A stretch of DNA of 45,517 nucleotides from the NCBI GenBank assembly GCA_964482395.1, contig CAYZXK010000010.1, forward strand, positions 1 through 45,517. The letters run 5' to 3'. The stretch's first letter is position 1; the number at the start of each line of letters is the position of its first letter. Of the stretch, positions 1 through 7,656 are shown one piece after another. Both the position numbers and the translations under genes were made by a program. Source of the DNA: CAYZXK01 sp964482395 (GTDB taxonomy: Bacteria > Planctomycetota > Phycisphaerae > UBA1845 > Fen-1342). Under the pieces are notes generated by a model. The model searched no databases and was not told the DNA's origin. It saw only the letters and a list, made by a program, of their open reading frames with translations.

Positions 1-925
1 GTATTGACAAGGCGGGCCCGAAAAGAGTGAGAGTGCCGGCCCCGCAAGCCAGGCCGGCGGCAAGCAGCCCGCGATACATGCCGGCCTCGGCGAAACGCCC
101 CCCAAACACGTCGCGCACGATCGCCGGCACCACCGAGCCGACCACCCCGGCACAGGCCCAGTAGACCGTGCCCAGAGCGATGATCTGCCCGATGCGACGG
201 TGCTGCCCGACGTATCGAAAACCTTCTCGGAGCGGCGTCCAGACGCCGCTCAGGGGACGGCGAACCACGCCCGGTAAGCCCGGCGCCCGGATGGCGGCTA
301 CCAGGGCGGCGCTGATCAGGAAGGTCAGCGCGTCCAGGCGGTAGTTCCAGTCCAGGTGCAATCGGCCTGTGTTGCTCAAATCGACCAGCCAGCCCCCCAC
401 CAGGGCACTGGAAATGGCCCCGATGGTACCCAGGGCGCTGATCATGGCGTTGGCTCGTACCAGGTGCTGGCTCCGGATGAGCGTCGGGACCATGGCCTGT
501 CGGCTGGGCGAAAAGAAAGCCGCAAACAGGCCCGCTCCGACCAGTGGCAGGGCGACCGAGAAGTCGCCTGACCCGCCGGTCCGCAGGAGAGGCACCGTCA
601 GCGGAAGGCTGATCATGATCGCGGCCCGGGCCAGGTCGGTCCCCACCATGGTCCACTTGCGGCTGAAGCGGTCCGCCCACCACCCGGCCAGCGGGCCCAG
701 CACCATGAATGGGCAGAAAAAGCAGAAGGTCATCAGGGCCTGGACGCGGGTGATGTCGCCGCGGTCCAAGCCGCCCGCTTCCTGAAGCAGGGCCATCTCG
801 CTCAGGTGGTCGCCGAAGGCGCTGATCCCGTACGCCCCCAACAGCAACATGAAGTTGCGGTTGCGGATCAGTCGGCCGGGAAGACTCGCTCGCTGATCCG
901 ACGAATGTAACGGTGCAGGTCGCAT
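1..925 (-). CDS. MFS transporter, C-terminal part missing (runs off left edge)
   Basis: The minus-strand frame is open from an ATG at 925 to the window edge, about 308 codons, so the gene is partial. The translation shows hydrophobic helices with an early GDHLSEMALL stretch and then the loop 2-3 signature LAGWWADRFSRK, which matches the major facilitator A motif (G-x-x-x-D-R-x-x-R). A later helix carries SPSRQAMVPTLI and another ALGTIGAISSALVGGWLVD. These resemble the MFS_3/enterobactin-exporter-like group. The substrate cannot be inferred. A roughly 24-residue polar N-terminus precedes the first helix. No clear Shine-Dalgarno sequence is seen. It is the last gene of the leftward series but is separated from the LPS-core genes by 353 nt, so it may have its own promoter. 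Confidence 0.85.
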   Translation of the reverse strand, partial: MRPAPLHSSDQRASLPGRLIRNRNFMLLLGAYGISAFGDHLSEMALLQEAGGLDRGDITRVQALMTFCFFCPFMVLGPLAGWWADRFSRKWTMVGTDLARAAIMISLPLTVPLLRTGGSGDFSVALPLVGAGLFAAFFSPSRQAMVPTLIRSQHLVRANAMISALGTIGAISSALVGGWLVDLSNTGRLHLDWNYRLDALTFLISAALVAAIRAPGLPGVVRRPLSGVWTPLREGFRYVGQHRRIGQIIALGTVYWACAGVVGSVVPAIVRDVFGGRFAEAGMYRGLLAAGLACGAGTLTLFGPALSI

Positions 926-1278
926 GGTCGGTGCAGGCGAATAGTTCAGCCGGAGGCGGCGACAGAAACTTCAGGACTGCCGGCTGCGAAGGCCACGGCT
1001 CCAGCGGTGCCGGGCCACTGGCTTTTCAACGGTCGAACCGGCGCAATGCCCCGTTGAAAGTCCGAGCCGCCAGAGCCGTCACCATCAGCGAAAAGACACG
1101 GCATCGAAGCGAGTTTCCAGCAGGTGGTCACCGGCCGCTGCCCGACGGTGGCGATGCCGATTTGACCCCGCGCTCGCCTTTGGGGCACCGGGCAAGCCCG
1201 TCGCCCGCGCTCCGCGTTCTGATCGTTTGGGACTCCGATGTCCTGGGTTCAGCCGAAACTTGGGGCTCCAGCGCGGCA
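926..1278. other. Intergenic stretch without a convincing gene
   Basis: This lies between the stop of the WaaG-like gene and the start of the MFS gene, both on the minus strand. Short open frames exist on both strands but have no recognisable protein character. The only structure I see is the inverted repeat at 1024-1059. It probably holds the promoter for the MFS gene, but I could not identify a convincing -35/-10 pair. Confidence 0.5.
1024..1059. repeat. Inverted repeat, 9-bp perfect arms
   Basis: The arms TTTCAACGG (1024-1032) and CCGTTGAAA (1051-1059) are perfectly complementary and separated by 18 nt. No T-tract follows on either strand, so it does not look like an intrinsic terminator. 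It could be an operator for the MFS gene or a processing hairpin. The arms are seen directly; function is unknown. Confidence 0.4.
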
Positions 1279-2418
1279 CTATGCTAGCACTTGCTCATAC
1301 AGTTCCATCATCTCCCGTGCGTGCCGGGCCATCGAAAGCCGAGCTCGCAGTCGCGGGGCTTCGGCCTGGCATGCTTCCCGGACTGCGGGCTGCAAGGCAG
1401 TTTCCATGGCGGCCGCCAGCGCGGGAATGTCATCCGGGCGGTCGATCACCGCTCCGTGCCGGCCGGTCTGCATGACTTCCGCGGCTCCGTTGTAGCGGGT
1501 GGTGACCACCGGGAGGCCAAGCGAGAGAGCCTCCAGCACAACGCGGCTGCACGGATCATACCAGGTTGGATGGGCCAGCAGGTCGGCCGCGGCGTACCAG
1601 GCGTTCATGCCCGATTGCAGTCCTAGAAAATGCACGCGACTCGCCACGCCCAGCCGGCGGGCCAGACGCCGGTATGGCCCGGGATTGCCCCGGCCAACCA
1701 CCGCCAGGGTCCAATCCGACTGTCCGTGGGCCAGGGCTTGGATAAGCTCGCGCAGCCCTTTGAGCCGGAAGTTATGGGCCACGAACAGGACCAGCGGCCG
1801 GGCCGCCGGCACGCCCAGGCTGGCCCGCAGGGCAATCCGGCTGCCATCCTCCGACGGATCGACGTCTACGCCGTTGTAAACCACGCGGACCCGGTTTGCC
1901 GGAAAGCCCAGCCCGGAGACGACTTGGCGCCGCACGTAATCGGATACTGCGGCCACCAAGAGACCGTGGTGACCACCGGCCAGCAGTTGTTCTTCCAGCC
2001 GCCACAGATAACGCTGTCGGAGGTTGAGGCGTCGGAGCAACCGTTTTACCGGTCGCCATGCGGGCCGGGAGAGGGCCAGGTTGCGGGAGATCGTTTCGCG
2101 GTAGGTACCGCCCCGGGGCTGGTACAGGCCGGCCCCGGGACAGGGGGTGATCGTATGAACCACGTCGAAGCGCTGCGCCCGGACCAGCTCGCTGGCCGCC
2201 CGGATGAAGGCCCGGGTGCGTGCCAGTCGCGTGGAGCCGTGGGGCTGGATCGGCAGGCTGGAGAACGATTCACCGCTCAGGTTCGGTTGGCGATCGGCGC
2301 TGTGCACGATGGTCACTTCCAGACCCAGTTGCGACAGATGCCGGGCCATTTCGCGGGTAGAGGTTTCCGCGCCGCCCCGTCGAAGGTCCACCCGCTCCTG
2401 GATTATCGCCACTTTCAT
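1279..2418 (-). CDS. Family 4 glycosyltransferase, WaaG/RfaG-like (LPS core)
   Basis: A 379-residue GT-B glycosyltransferase. The N-terminus MKVAIIQERVDLRRGGAE has the glycine-rich acceptor-side loop of GT4 enzymes. The C-terminal half has LVLFVAHNFRLKGLRELIQAL, and then HPTWYDPCSRVVLEALSLG followed by LPVVTTRYNGAAEVM, the donor-binding E-x7-E region of WaaG-type glucosyltransferases. The start at 2418 is preferred over an upstream in-frame start because the ATG overlaps the stop of the preceding kinase gene as ATGA. The 112 residues that would precede it are unconserved-looking and overlap that gene. Inferred role: cytoplasmic addition of a hexose to the LPS inner core, in line with neighbouring waaF-like and waaP-like genes. 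Acceptor and donor are not known. Confidence 0.85.
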   Translation of the reverse strand: MKVAIIQERVDLRRGGAETSTREMARHLSQLGLEVTIVHSADRQPNLSGESFSSLPIQPHGSTRLARTRAFIRAASELVRAQRFDVVHTITPCPGAGLYQPRGGTYRETISRNLALSRPAWRPVKRLLRRLNLRQRYLWRLEEQLLAGGHHGLLVAAVSDYVRRQVVSGLGFPANRVRVVYNGVDVDPSEDGSRIALRASLGVPAARPLVLFVAHNFRLKGLRELIQALAHGQSDWTLAVVGRGNPGPYRRLARRLGVASRVHFLGLQSGMNAWYAAADLLAHPTWYDPCSRVVLEALSLGLPVVTTRYNGAAEVMQTGRHGAVIDRPDDIPALAAAMETALQPAVREACQAEAPRLRARLSMARHAREMMELYEQVLA

Positions 2419-3368
2419 CCGGTCTGTCCGGCGGCCGCCGGTTTTGGTTCGGATCCGGCCAGCCCCCCTTTTCGTCGGATACGGCGCAGGATCGCGTCGC
2501 TCTTGCGTACAATTCGGCGGGCGTACCAGCGAACCCGTGGCGCGTTCACGTCCAGGCCGAGGTAGGTTAGCAGGAAGCGGAGCCGATCGGTCCGCCAGAG
2601 GCCGATCTGCCGGGCCGAACTGTCGAGCTGGGAGAGGTCTTTGATCAGCCAGCGGGTTCGCCACCAACGCGGGCGCCACAGCCGGGCGAGGTCGATCAGG
2701 GTGAAGGCCGGTGGCCGTCGGCCAGCCGGATCCAGATCGGCGAAGACATGACACAGATACAGATCGCGGTGGCAGGCACCGGTCTGGTGGAAGGCGGAGA
2801 TAAAGCGGGCCAGACGCCGCACCAGGTCATGCCGGGCCAGGCCGCGCAGAATCGGTGCGTTTTGCTGGCGGAGCCGGCACCAGGCGCGGTCCAGGGCTTC
2901 GCCGGTGGCCGCCTCCAGCAGCAGCGCGCTGGAGCGCTCGAACACTCCCCGCATTTCCTCCACCACTGCCACGGTCCGGGCTGCGGGAATCGACTGGCGG
3001 CCCAGCTCGACCGATTGCTGATACTCCCACCAAGCCCGGCTGTGCCGGGCCGACTGTCGCCGAATCCGGTCGAGCTGTGCGTTCCAGGATGTGCTTCGAT
3101 AGCGTTTCAGATACAGCACGTGCGTGGTAGGGGGGCCTTTGCTCTGGAGGGTAGACGCGGTCAGGGCGGCGTTACTCTCGGAAACCGGGCCATCCGGCTT
3201 CCAGCGCCAGCGCTGCCGGCCGCCCAACCCGGGCTTGGTCAGGGGCTCCCACTGGCCGCTCAGGTCCGGGGGTGGAAAAGGGTCGGTCAGCAGCCGGTGC
3301 AGGTCCGACAGGCCGGCCCGCGCCAGCCGATCGCTCCATTCCTCGGCGATCTGCCAGCGGCGTTTCAT
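2415..3368 (-). CDS. WaaP/InaA-type lipopolysaccharide core kinase
   Basis: A 317-residue protein-kinase-fold protein of the LPS kinase group. Visible elements are a beta3-like lysine in LYLKRY (K88), the catalytic loop HQTGACHRDLYLCHVF (H200-R201-D202) and a metal-binding-type aspartate in FTLIDLARLW (D227). HRDLYLCH is close to the catalytic loop of WaaP, which phosphorylates heptose in the LPS inner core. The start at 3368 gives an ATGA overlap with the upstream kinase gene, and the stop overlaps the WaaG-like start in the same way, so the three are probably translationally coupled. The C-terminus is rich in Arg and Lys, consistent with membrane-surface binding. The upstream in-frame extension is ignored because it lies inside the neighbouring gene. 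Confidence 0.8.
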   Translation of the reverse strand: MKRRWQIAEEWSDRLARAGLSDLHRLLTDPFPPPDLSGQWEPLTKPGLGGRQRWRWKPDGPVSESNAALTASTLQSKGPPTTHVLYLKRYRSTSWNAQLDRIRRQSARHSRAWWEYQQSVELGRQSIPAARTVAVVEEMRGVFERSSALLLEAATGEALDRAWCRLRQQNAPILRGLARHDLVRRLARFISAFHQTGACHRDLYLCHVFADLDPAGRRPPAFTLIDLARLWRPRWWRTRWLIKDLSQLDSSARQIGLWRTDRLRFLLTYLGLDVNAPRVRWYARRIVRKSDAILRRIRRKGGLAGSEPKPAAAGQTG

Positions 3369-4288
3369 GGTCCCGGCTCTGAGGTCTGACTGCCCGACGC
3401 CTCCAGCGGCCGAAACTGCGACTCCTCCGCCAGCCGCCGGTTCCATTCGGTGAACAAGCGGTTCATTCGGATGCGGCGTTCCTCGTGGCGTCGCCAGCTC
3501 CTGACAAGCCGGTCAATCTGACGGCAGCAGGTGGCGGCGGAGGCGGCGCAGCCGGTCCGCTTCAGATAGCGGACCAGGAAACGCAGTCTCTCCATTGCGG
3601 ACGTGAAGGGCAGCGCGGAAGCGGCCACCTGGGCCAGTTCATGCAGCCACCACTGGCCGCCGGCCCCGAGTCGCTCCCAGGCGTGAGGCGGCTGGGGGTC
3701 GACCAGAAAGAATTCTGGTTGGCCGTCCGGCCCGTCGCGGACCAGCACATTCCGCCAGAACAGATTCCCATGGCAGCAGCCGGCTAGGTGCAGAGCTGCG
3801 AGCTGGTCGGCCAGCTCCTCAAGCAGGTGGCGTCGCTTGCTGCGGTTCAGCTCCATCCGGCTACCGCCCAGGCCCTGGGCGACCGTGGTCAGATTCTCCG
3901 CCTCGGGTACCTCCTCGGTGATGAGAAAACAGGCGGTCAGGAAATGCGCCACCCGGCGACCGCCATAGGCCACGGGCCGGACCGCGGGCCCGCCCAGGGA
4001 GCGGATCAGGTTGAGAGCCCGGCACTCGGCCTGACTGCGGTGCATGCCGAAAAAGGTGCCCCGCAGCATGCCGCGCAGCCTCTTGCTCCAGGTGGGGAAA
4101 AAATGTCGTTTCAGATAGAAGCCTGGCTGACCATCCGGACCGGGGACGCGCAAGGTGTCGGTGGTACGGCTCCACGCGGCCACGTTTCCGTCGACCCGCG
4201 TCAGGATCCGCTGGACGCTGTCCAGGCCGCATAGCTGGAGTCGCTGACGGTAGGCCGGGTCGATCCAGATGTGCTCGCTATAGATCAT
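3365..4288 (-). CDS. Second WaaP/InaA-like kinase-fold protein, catalytic Asp replaced by Asn
   Basis: 307 residues, with the same fold family as the next gene downstream but a diverged sequence. A lysine in GFYLKRHFF (K60) matches beta3. LITEEVPEAENL resembles the hinge region. The catalytic-loop region reads LHLAGCCHGNLFWRNVLV, with H173-G174-N175 where WaaP-type enzymes have HRD, and the metal-binding Asp is in FFLVDPQPP (D197). The substitution at the catalytic aspartate position is seen in the sequence. Whether it abolishes activity is inference; some kinase-like folds work without it. It overlaps the following kinase gene by 4 nt, and 112 nt separate it from the waaF-like gene upstream. 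Likely roles are a second core-sugar kinase, or a pseudokinase partner. Confidence 0.72.
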   Translation of the reverse strand: MIYSEHIWIDPAYRQRLQLCGLDSVQRILTRVDGNVAAWSRTTDTLRVPGPDGQPGFYLKRHFFPTWSKRLRGMLRGTFFGMHRSQAECRALNLIRSLGGPAVRPVAYGGRRVAHFLTACFLITEEVPEAENLTTVAQGLGGSRMELNRSKRRHLLEELADQLAALHLAGCCHGNLFWRNVLVRDGPDGQPEFFLVDPQPPHAWERLGAGGQWWLHELAQVAASALPFTSAMERLRFLVRYLKRTGCAASAATCCRQIDRLVRSWRRHEERRIRMNRLFTEWNRRLAEESQFRPLEASGSQTSEPGP

Positions 4289-4400
4289 GCCGGTACATCA
4301 ACTCTGGGTCGCACCGCTCCGGCACGCTGGCGAGTTGCCCGCAGCGGGCCGGCCGGTTCGGCTCCGCTCACCGCGGCCGGTCCTCGGCGCGCTTGCACTT

Positions 4401-5489
4401 TTACACCTTCACGCGCTGGCCGCCGGCCGTCAACACGTCGTGGACCGCCTGCATGACCAGGTCGGTCGTCAGGGCGGTCATGCAGCGCAAATCCAGCGGA
4501 CACGTCCGAAGCTGGCAGGGCCCGCACTCGACCGGCACCTGCAACTTGACTTCGCCGGCGTAGCCGGTGTCGGTCCAGGCCTGATGGGTGGGGCCGAAGA
4601 TAGTAACGGTCGGAACCCCAAACGCGTTTCCGTAGTGCCGCGGGCCGGTGTCGTTGCACACCAGCAGTGCCGCTTGTCGGATCACCACCTTCAGTGAGCC
4701 GAGTGTGGTGCCCGGTTGATCGCAGCAGATCGCTCCCCGCCGGCTCTGGGCCGCAATCGAGCGCATCAGCTCCGCTTCGCCCGGCGATCCGACGACCAGG
4801 CATTGAAACCCGTATTCCTCCGACAGTCGATCGCACAGCTCGGCGAATCGTTCCGGAAGCCAGCACTTGGCCGAGCCGAATGCCGCTCCCGGGTTGATGA
4901 CCGCGTAGGGCCTTTCGTCGGCCAGGCCGTAATGCCGCAGCAGCGCCTGACCGGCCTCTTCCTGTTGGGGGGTGACGCTCAAACGGAGCTTTCGATCCGG
5001 CACCGGACATCCGACCTGTTCGGCGATCTTGATGTACGCCGACAGAACCGGGCTGGGCACGAACTGGCCGTTCCGCCGGAGGGGGCAAAGCCGGTCAGTC
5101 AGCATCCAGCCGCGCCAGTCGCGTGCGTATCCTACTCGGCGGGGGATGCCGGCCCACCAGGTGATCAACGCCGATCGGAAGGAATTGGTCAGCAGCAGGG
5201 CCAAGTCGAAGCCATGCTCCGCCAGGCGTCGTGCCAGCCGACGCATTCGCAGCTCGCGGGCCAGCCCGGTGCCGGTGGGCCAGTACCAGGCCAGGTCGTA
5301 CCAGTTGCTGCCCTCCACAACTTCGGAGACATACTGCCGCATCAACAGGCTGATCTGGGCCGCGGCAAAGTGCTGGCGCAGGGCGGCCAAAACCGGGGTG
5401 GCCAGCACCACATCCCCAACCCAGTTGGGAATCACCACCAGCAGACGTTCTGGCTGGCCGTTACCGCCTGGTACCTTCACCGGCTTCAT
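4401..5489 (-). CDS. waaF: Family 9 glycosyltransferase, heptosyltransferase II-like
   Basis: 362 residues, a normal length for ADP-heptose:LPS heptosyltransferases. The N-terminus has LLVVIPNWVGDVVLATPVL, the typical I-x-x-x-W-x-GD-x-x-x-x-P-x-L segment. The middle has PYAVINPGAAFGSAKCWLPE, the donor-binding loop. The C-terminal half has LLVCNDTGPRHYGNAFGVP followed by TVTIFGPTH. A cysteine-rich tail CGPCQLRTCPLDLRCM closely resembles WaaF of proteobacteria. The start ATG at 5489 is chosen because the segment before it has no family similarity and lies partly over the preceding gene. It acts in the cytoplasm, adding L-glycero-D-manno-heptose to the inner core. It sits directly upstream of the kinase pair and WaaG-like enzyme, as in an LPS-core operon. 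Confidence 0.85.
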   Translation of the reverse strand: MKPVKVPGGNGQPERLLVVIPNWVGDVVLATPVLAALRQHFAAAQISLLMRQYVSEVVEGSNWYDLAWYWPTGTGLARELRMRRLARRLAEHGFDLALLLTNSFRSALITWWAGIPRRVGYARDWRGWMLTDRLCPLRRNGQFVPSPVLSAYIKIAEQVGCPVPDRKLRLSVTPQQEEAGQALLRHYGLADERPYAVINPGAAFGSAKCWLPERFAELCDRLSEEYGFQCLVVGSPGEAELMRSIAAQSRRGAICCDQPGTTLGSLKVVIRQAALLVCNDTGPRHYGNAFGVPTVTIFGPTHQAWTDTGYAGEVKLQVPVECGPCQLRTCPLDLRCMTALTTDLVMQAVHDVLTAGGQRVKV

Positions 5490-5548
5490 GGCCGCACAGT
5501 TTAGCGGATGCCAGACCGCCCCAGGCAAGTCGCAACCCGACCGGCCCC

Positions 5549-6136
5549 TCACCGGGAGGTCTGGGCCCGGCCCGACATCTCCAGAAGCCACAGGAATTCC
5601 GTGTTCCCACCCTGCCCCCGCAGCGGGCTGGCCATTTCGCCCAAAATGTGCCAGCCCAGCCCGGTCAGGTCCTGCCGGCACATGGCCAGCACCTCGCCGA
5701 CCCGTTCAGGCGGCAGCACTCCCTTCCGCAGCCACTCCCCGGGCGCTTCATACTGCGGCTTGACCAACGTCAGGACCCGTCCGACCTGCGGCTTCAGGCA
5801 ACGCCCCGCAGCCGGTACCACCAGCCGCTGCGGCGTCCAGCCCACGTCGATGGTCACCAGGTTGCAGGACTCCGGGCAGGTAAAGTTCAGCGCGTTGGTT
5901 CGCTCGCAAGGCACCACCCGCGAATCACGCCGCAGGCGATAGTCTAGCAGACCATAGGCGGTGTCTACCGCGTAGACCCTGGCCGCCCCGTGTCGCAGCA
6001 AGCAGTCCACAAAGCCGCCGACGTGACTGCCGAAGTCCACGCACACCCACCCGGTCACATCCAGGCCGAACCGGCGGAGGGCCGCCTCCAGTTTCACGCC
6101 CCCGCGCGACGCGTACCCCTCGGAGTCCGCGGACAT
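5549..6136 (-). CDS. TlyA-type rRNA 2'-O-methyltransferase without the S4 domain
   Basis: 195 residues. YASRGGVKLEAALRRFGLDV and VCVDFGSHVGGFVDCLLRHG match the start of the TlyA/FtsJ-type methyltransferase domain (SAM-binding motif I). Four residues line up with the K-D-K-E tetrad of 2'-O-ribose methyltransferases: K15 (RGGVKLE), D97 (VTIDVGW), K126 (LVKPQYEA) and E180 (GNTEFLW). Classical TlyA is about 270 residues with an N-terminal S4 RNA-binding domain. Here the protein begins right at the methyltransferase domain, and the region upstream belongs to the preceding gene. The ATG lies 2 nt after that gene's TGA, so the two are likely cotranslated. Target rRNA site unknown. Confidence 0.75.
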   Translation of the reverse strand: MSADSEGYASRGGVKLEAALRRFGLDVTGWVCVDFGSHVGGFVDCLLRHGAARVYAVDTAYGLLDYRLRRDSRVVPCERTNALNFTCPESCNLVTIDVGWTPQRLVVPAAGRCLKPQVGRVLTLVKPQYEAPGEWLRKGVLPPERVGEVLAMCRQDLTGLGWHILGEMASPLRGQGGNTEFLWLLEMSGRAQTSR

Positions 6137-6138
6137 CT

Positions 6139-6651
6139 TCAGTCTCGCTCCGCCGGCGGCGACCGTGACCCGCCCCCCGGCCGGGCCGGGCCCCATTGCC
6201 CGTTGGGCGATCGCTGGAACTCCGACACGTCCGAGTCGGTCAGCCACTCGAAAGACTGCCCGTCGATCTGGAGGATGATTGCCCGGCGACTGTCCAATGG
6301 GAGCCGGTCACGGTCGATGTGAATCCGTCGTACGTTGCGCGTCTCCACGATCAGTCGATTGACCGGTTCCACGCGGGCCTGGATCGAGCCCGCCTCATCT
6401 CCCGTGATGCGCTCCAGAATTGCGAAACCGTCGGGCAGCGCGGGCTCCAGTTGCGGCGACGGCTCGGTTGCCGGCCTTGACGCGGTGGGGACCTTGACCG
6501 CCGCGGGAGGAGGGGGGGCTGGTTCCGACGATCTGGTAGGGGCAGCGGTCTGACAGCCGGTCAGAAAGAGCGCCAGGCTCCCCCAGGTGGCGATCGTGCC
6601 CGGCCCCGATTGTTCGCCTATCCAGCTCGTGATCTGCCTTGATCGCGGCAC
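6139..6651 (-). CDS. Small proline-rich lipoprotein, function unknown
   Basis: A hypothetical gene with a probable lipoprotein signal: a hydrophobic stretch TWGSLALFLTGC ends in the lipobox LTG-C. After the cysteine comes a proline/alanine-rich linker (PAPPPPAAVKVPTAS), then about 90 residues of mixed charge without a family I recognise (IDRDRLPLDSRRAIILQIDG and nearby). I chose the GTG at 6651 because it gives a short basic n-region before the hydrophobic core. No ATG fits closer, and an in-frame upstream start at 6747 would place about 65 residues before the lipobox. The stop lies 2 nt before the TlyA-like start. Presence of a gene is moderately sure; the start is uncertain. Confidence 0.55.
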   Translation of the reverse strand: MPRSRQITSWIGEQSGPGTIATWGSLALFLTGCQTAAPTRSSEPAPPPPAAVKVPTASRPATEPSPQLEPALPDGFAILERITGDEAGSIQARVEPVNRLIVETRNVRRIHIDRDRLPLDSRRAIILQIDGQSFEWLTDSDVSEFQRSPNGQWGPARPGGGSRSPPAERD

Positions 6652-6820
6652 GGGTAAGAACCTGCTCAGCTCCGCTAACCCGCCTTCGGTGTCTGATCGC
6701 CGCGGCTCTCCGGCCGCCGGCACCCACCCCCGTAATTCTACCGTCAAACCTCCTGCCGGTCGGCCCCATTGGCCGGGGGACCGAGTGGCTCATCCGCAGC
6801 GGCCGACCGCAGGTTCGGCA

Positions 6821-7651
6821 TCACACGAAGTCGATTCGCGGCGCTTGCGGGACCAGTCCGGCCCTGGCCGCTTCGGTCAGGAGACGCTCGATCGCGGTCC
6901 GGCCCCTGGGCCCATAATCAAGCGTGTAGTCATTGACATACATCCCGATGAACCGATCAGCCAGTTCCGGAGCCAGACCGCGGCCGAACTTGAGTGCGTA
7001 GCGCACCGCGTCCGCCCGATGATCCAAGCCGTAACGGATGCTGGCCCGGATGATGTCCGCGATTTGCCGGACCGCGTCCAGGCCCAGATCGCGACGGACC
7101 GCGTTTGCGCCCAGCGGCAGCGGCAAGCCCGTCTGATCGTGCCACCAGACACCGAGGTCGATTACCAGGTGTAGTCCCTGAAGGCCGTAGGTCAACTGAC
7201 CTTCGTGAATCAGCAGACCCGCGTCCACCTGCCCCTCCGCGACCATTTGGCCGATCAGGTCGAATCCGACCACCTGGGGCCGGAATGTCTCTCGGCCCAG
7301 CAGCAATTGCAGGGTTAGATACGCGGTGGTGGTTAATCCGGGGACCGCGATGGTTCGCCCAATCAGGTCCGCCACGCTGAGGGCCTTTCGACTGACGACC
7401 ACCGGCCCGTAGTTGTCCCCCACGCTGCCACCGCAGGAGGTCAGCAGATATCGGTCGCAGATTCCGGGGTAGGCGTAAATGCTGACCGCGGTAACCTCGT
7501 ACTCGCCTTGCCGGGCCCGGTCGTTGAGTGTCTGAATGTCGGCCAAGACATGCTCCAACCGATAGGGGTCGGTCGGCACGGCCCCGCAGGTCAGGCCGTA
7601 GAACATGAAGGCGTCGTCGGGGTCCGGGCTGTGGGCCAGGCGGATTCGCAT
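6821..7651 (-). CDS. mqnD: 1,4-dihydroxy-6-naphthoate synthase (MqnD family)
   Basis: 276 residues with a periplasmic-binding-protein-like fold. MRIRLAHSPDPDDAFMFYGL matches the MqnD N-terminus (S-P-x-x-D/N-x-x-x-F). TAVSIYAYPGICDRYLLTSC, GPVVVSRKAL, IAVPGLTTTAYL and DAGLLIHEGQLTY are further family segments. The conserved histidine before EGQ lies where MqnD has its catalytic histidine. MqnD converts cyclic dehypoxanthine futalosine to 1,4-dihydroxy-6-naphthoate in the futalosine route to menaquinone. No other mqn genes are in the window. The ATG at 7651 is 5 nt below the stop of the large lipoprotein gene, which implies cotranscription. MqnA-type chorismate dehydratase is a less likely alternative. 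Confidence 0.78.
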   Translation of the reverse strand: MRIRLAHSPDPDDAFMFYGLTCGAVPTDPYRLEHVLADIQTLNDRARQGEYEVTAVSIYAYPGICDRYLLTSCGGSVGDNYGPVVVSRKALSVADLIGRTIAVPGLTTTAYLTLQLLLGRETFRPQVVGFDLIGQMVAEGQVDAGLLIHEGQLTYGLQGLHLVIDLGVWWHDQTGLPLPLGANAVRRDLGLDAVRQIADIIRASIRYGLDHRADAVRYALKFGRGLAPELADRFIGMYVNDYTLDYGPRGRTAIERLLTEAARAGLVPQAPRIDFV

Positions 7652-7656
7652 GAGAG

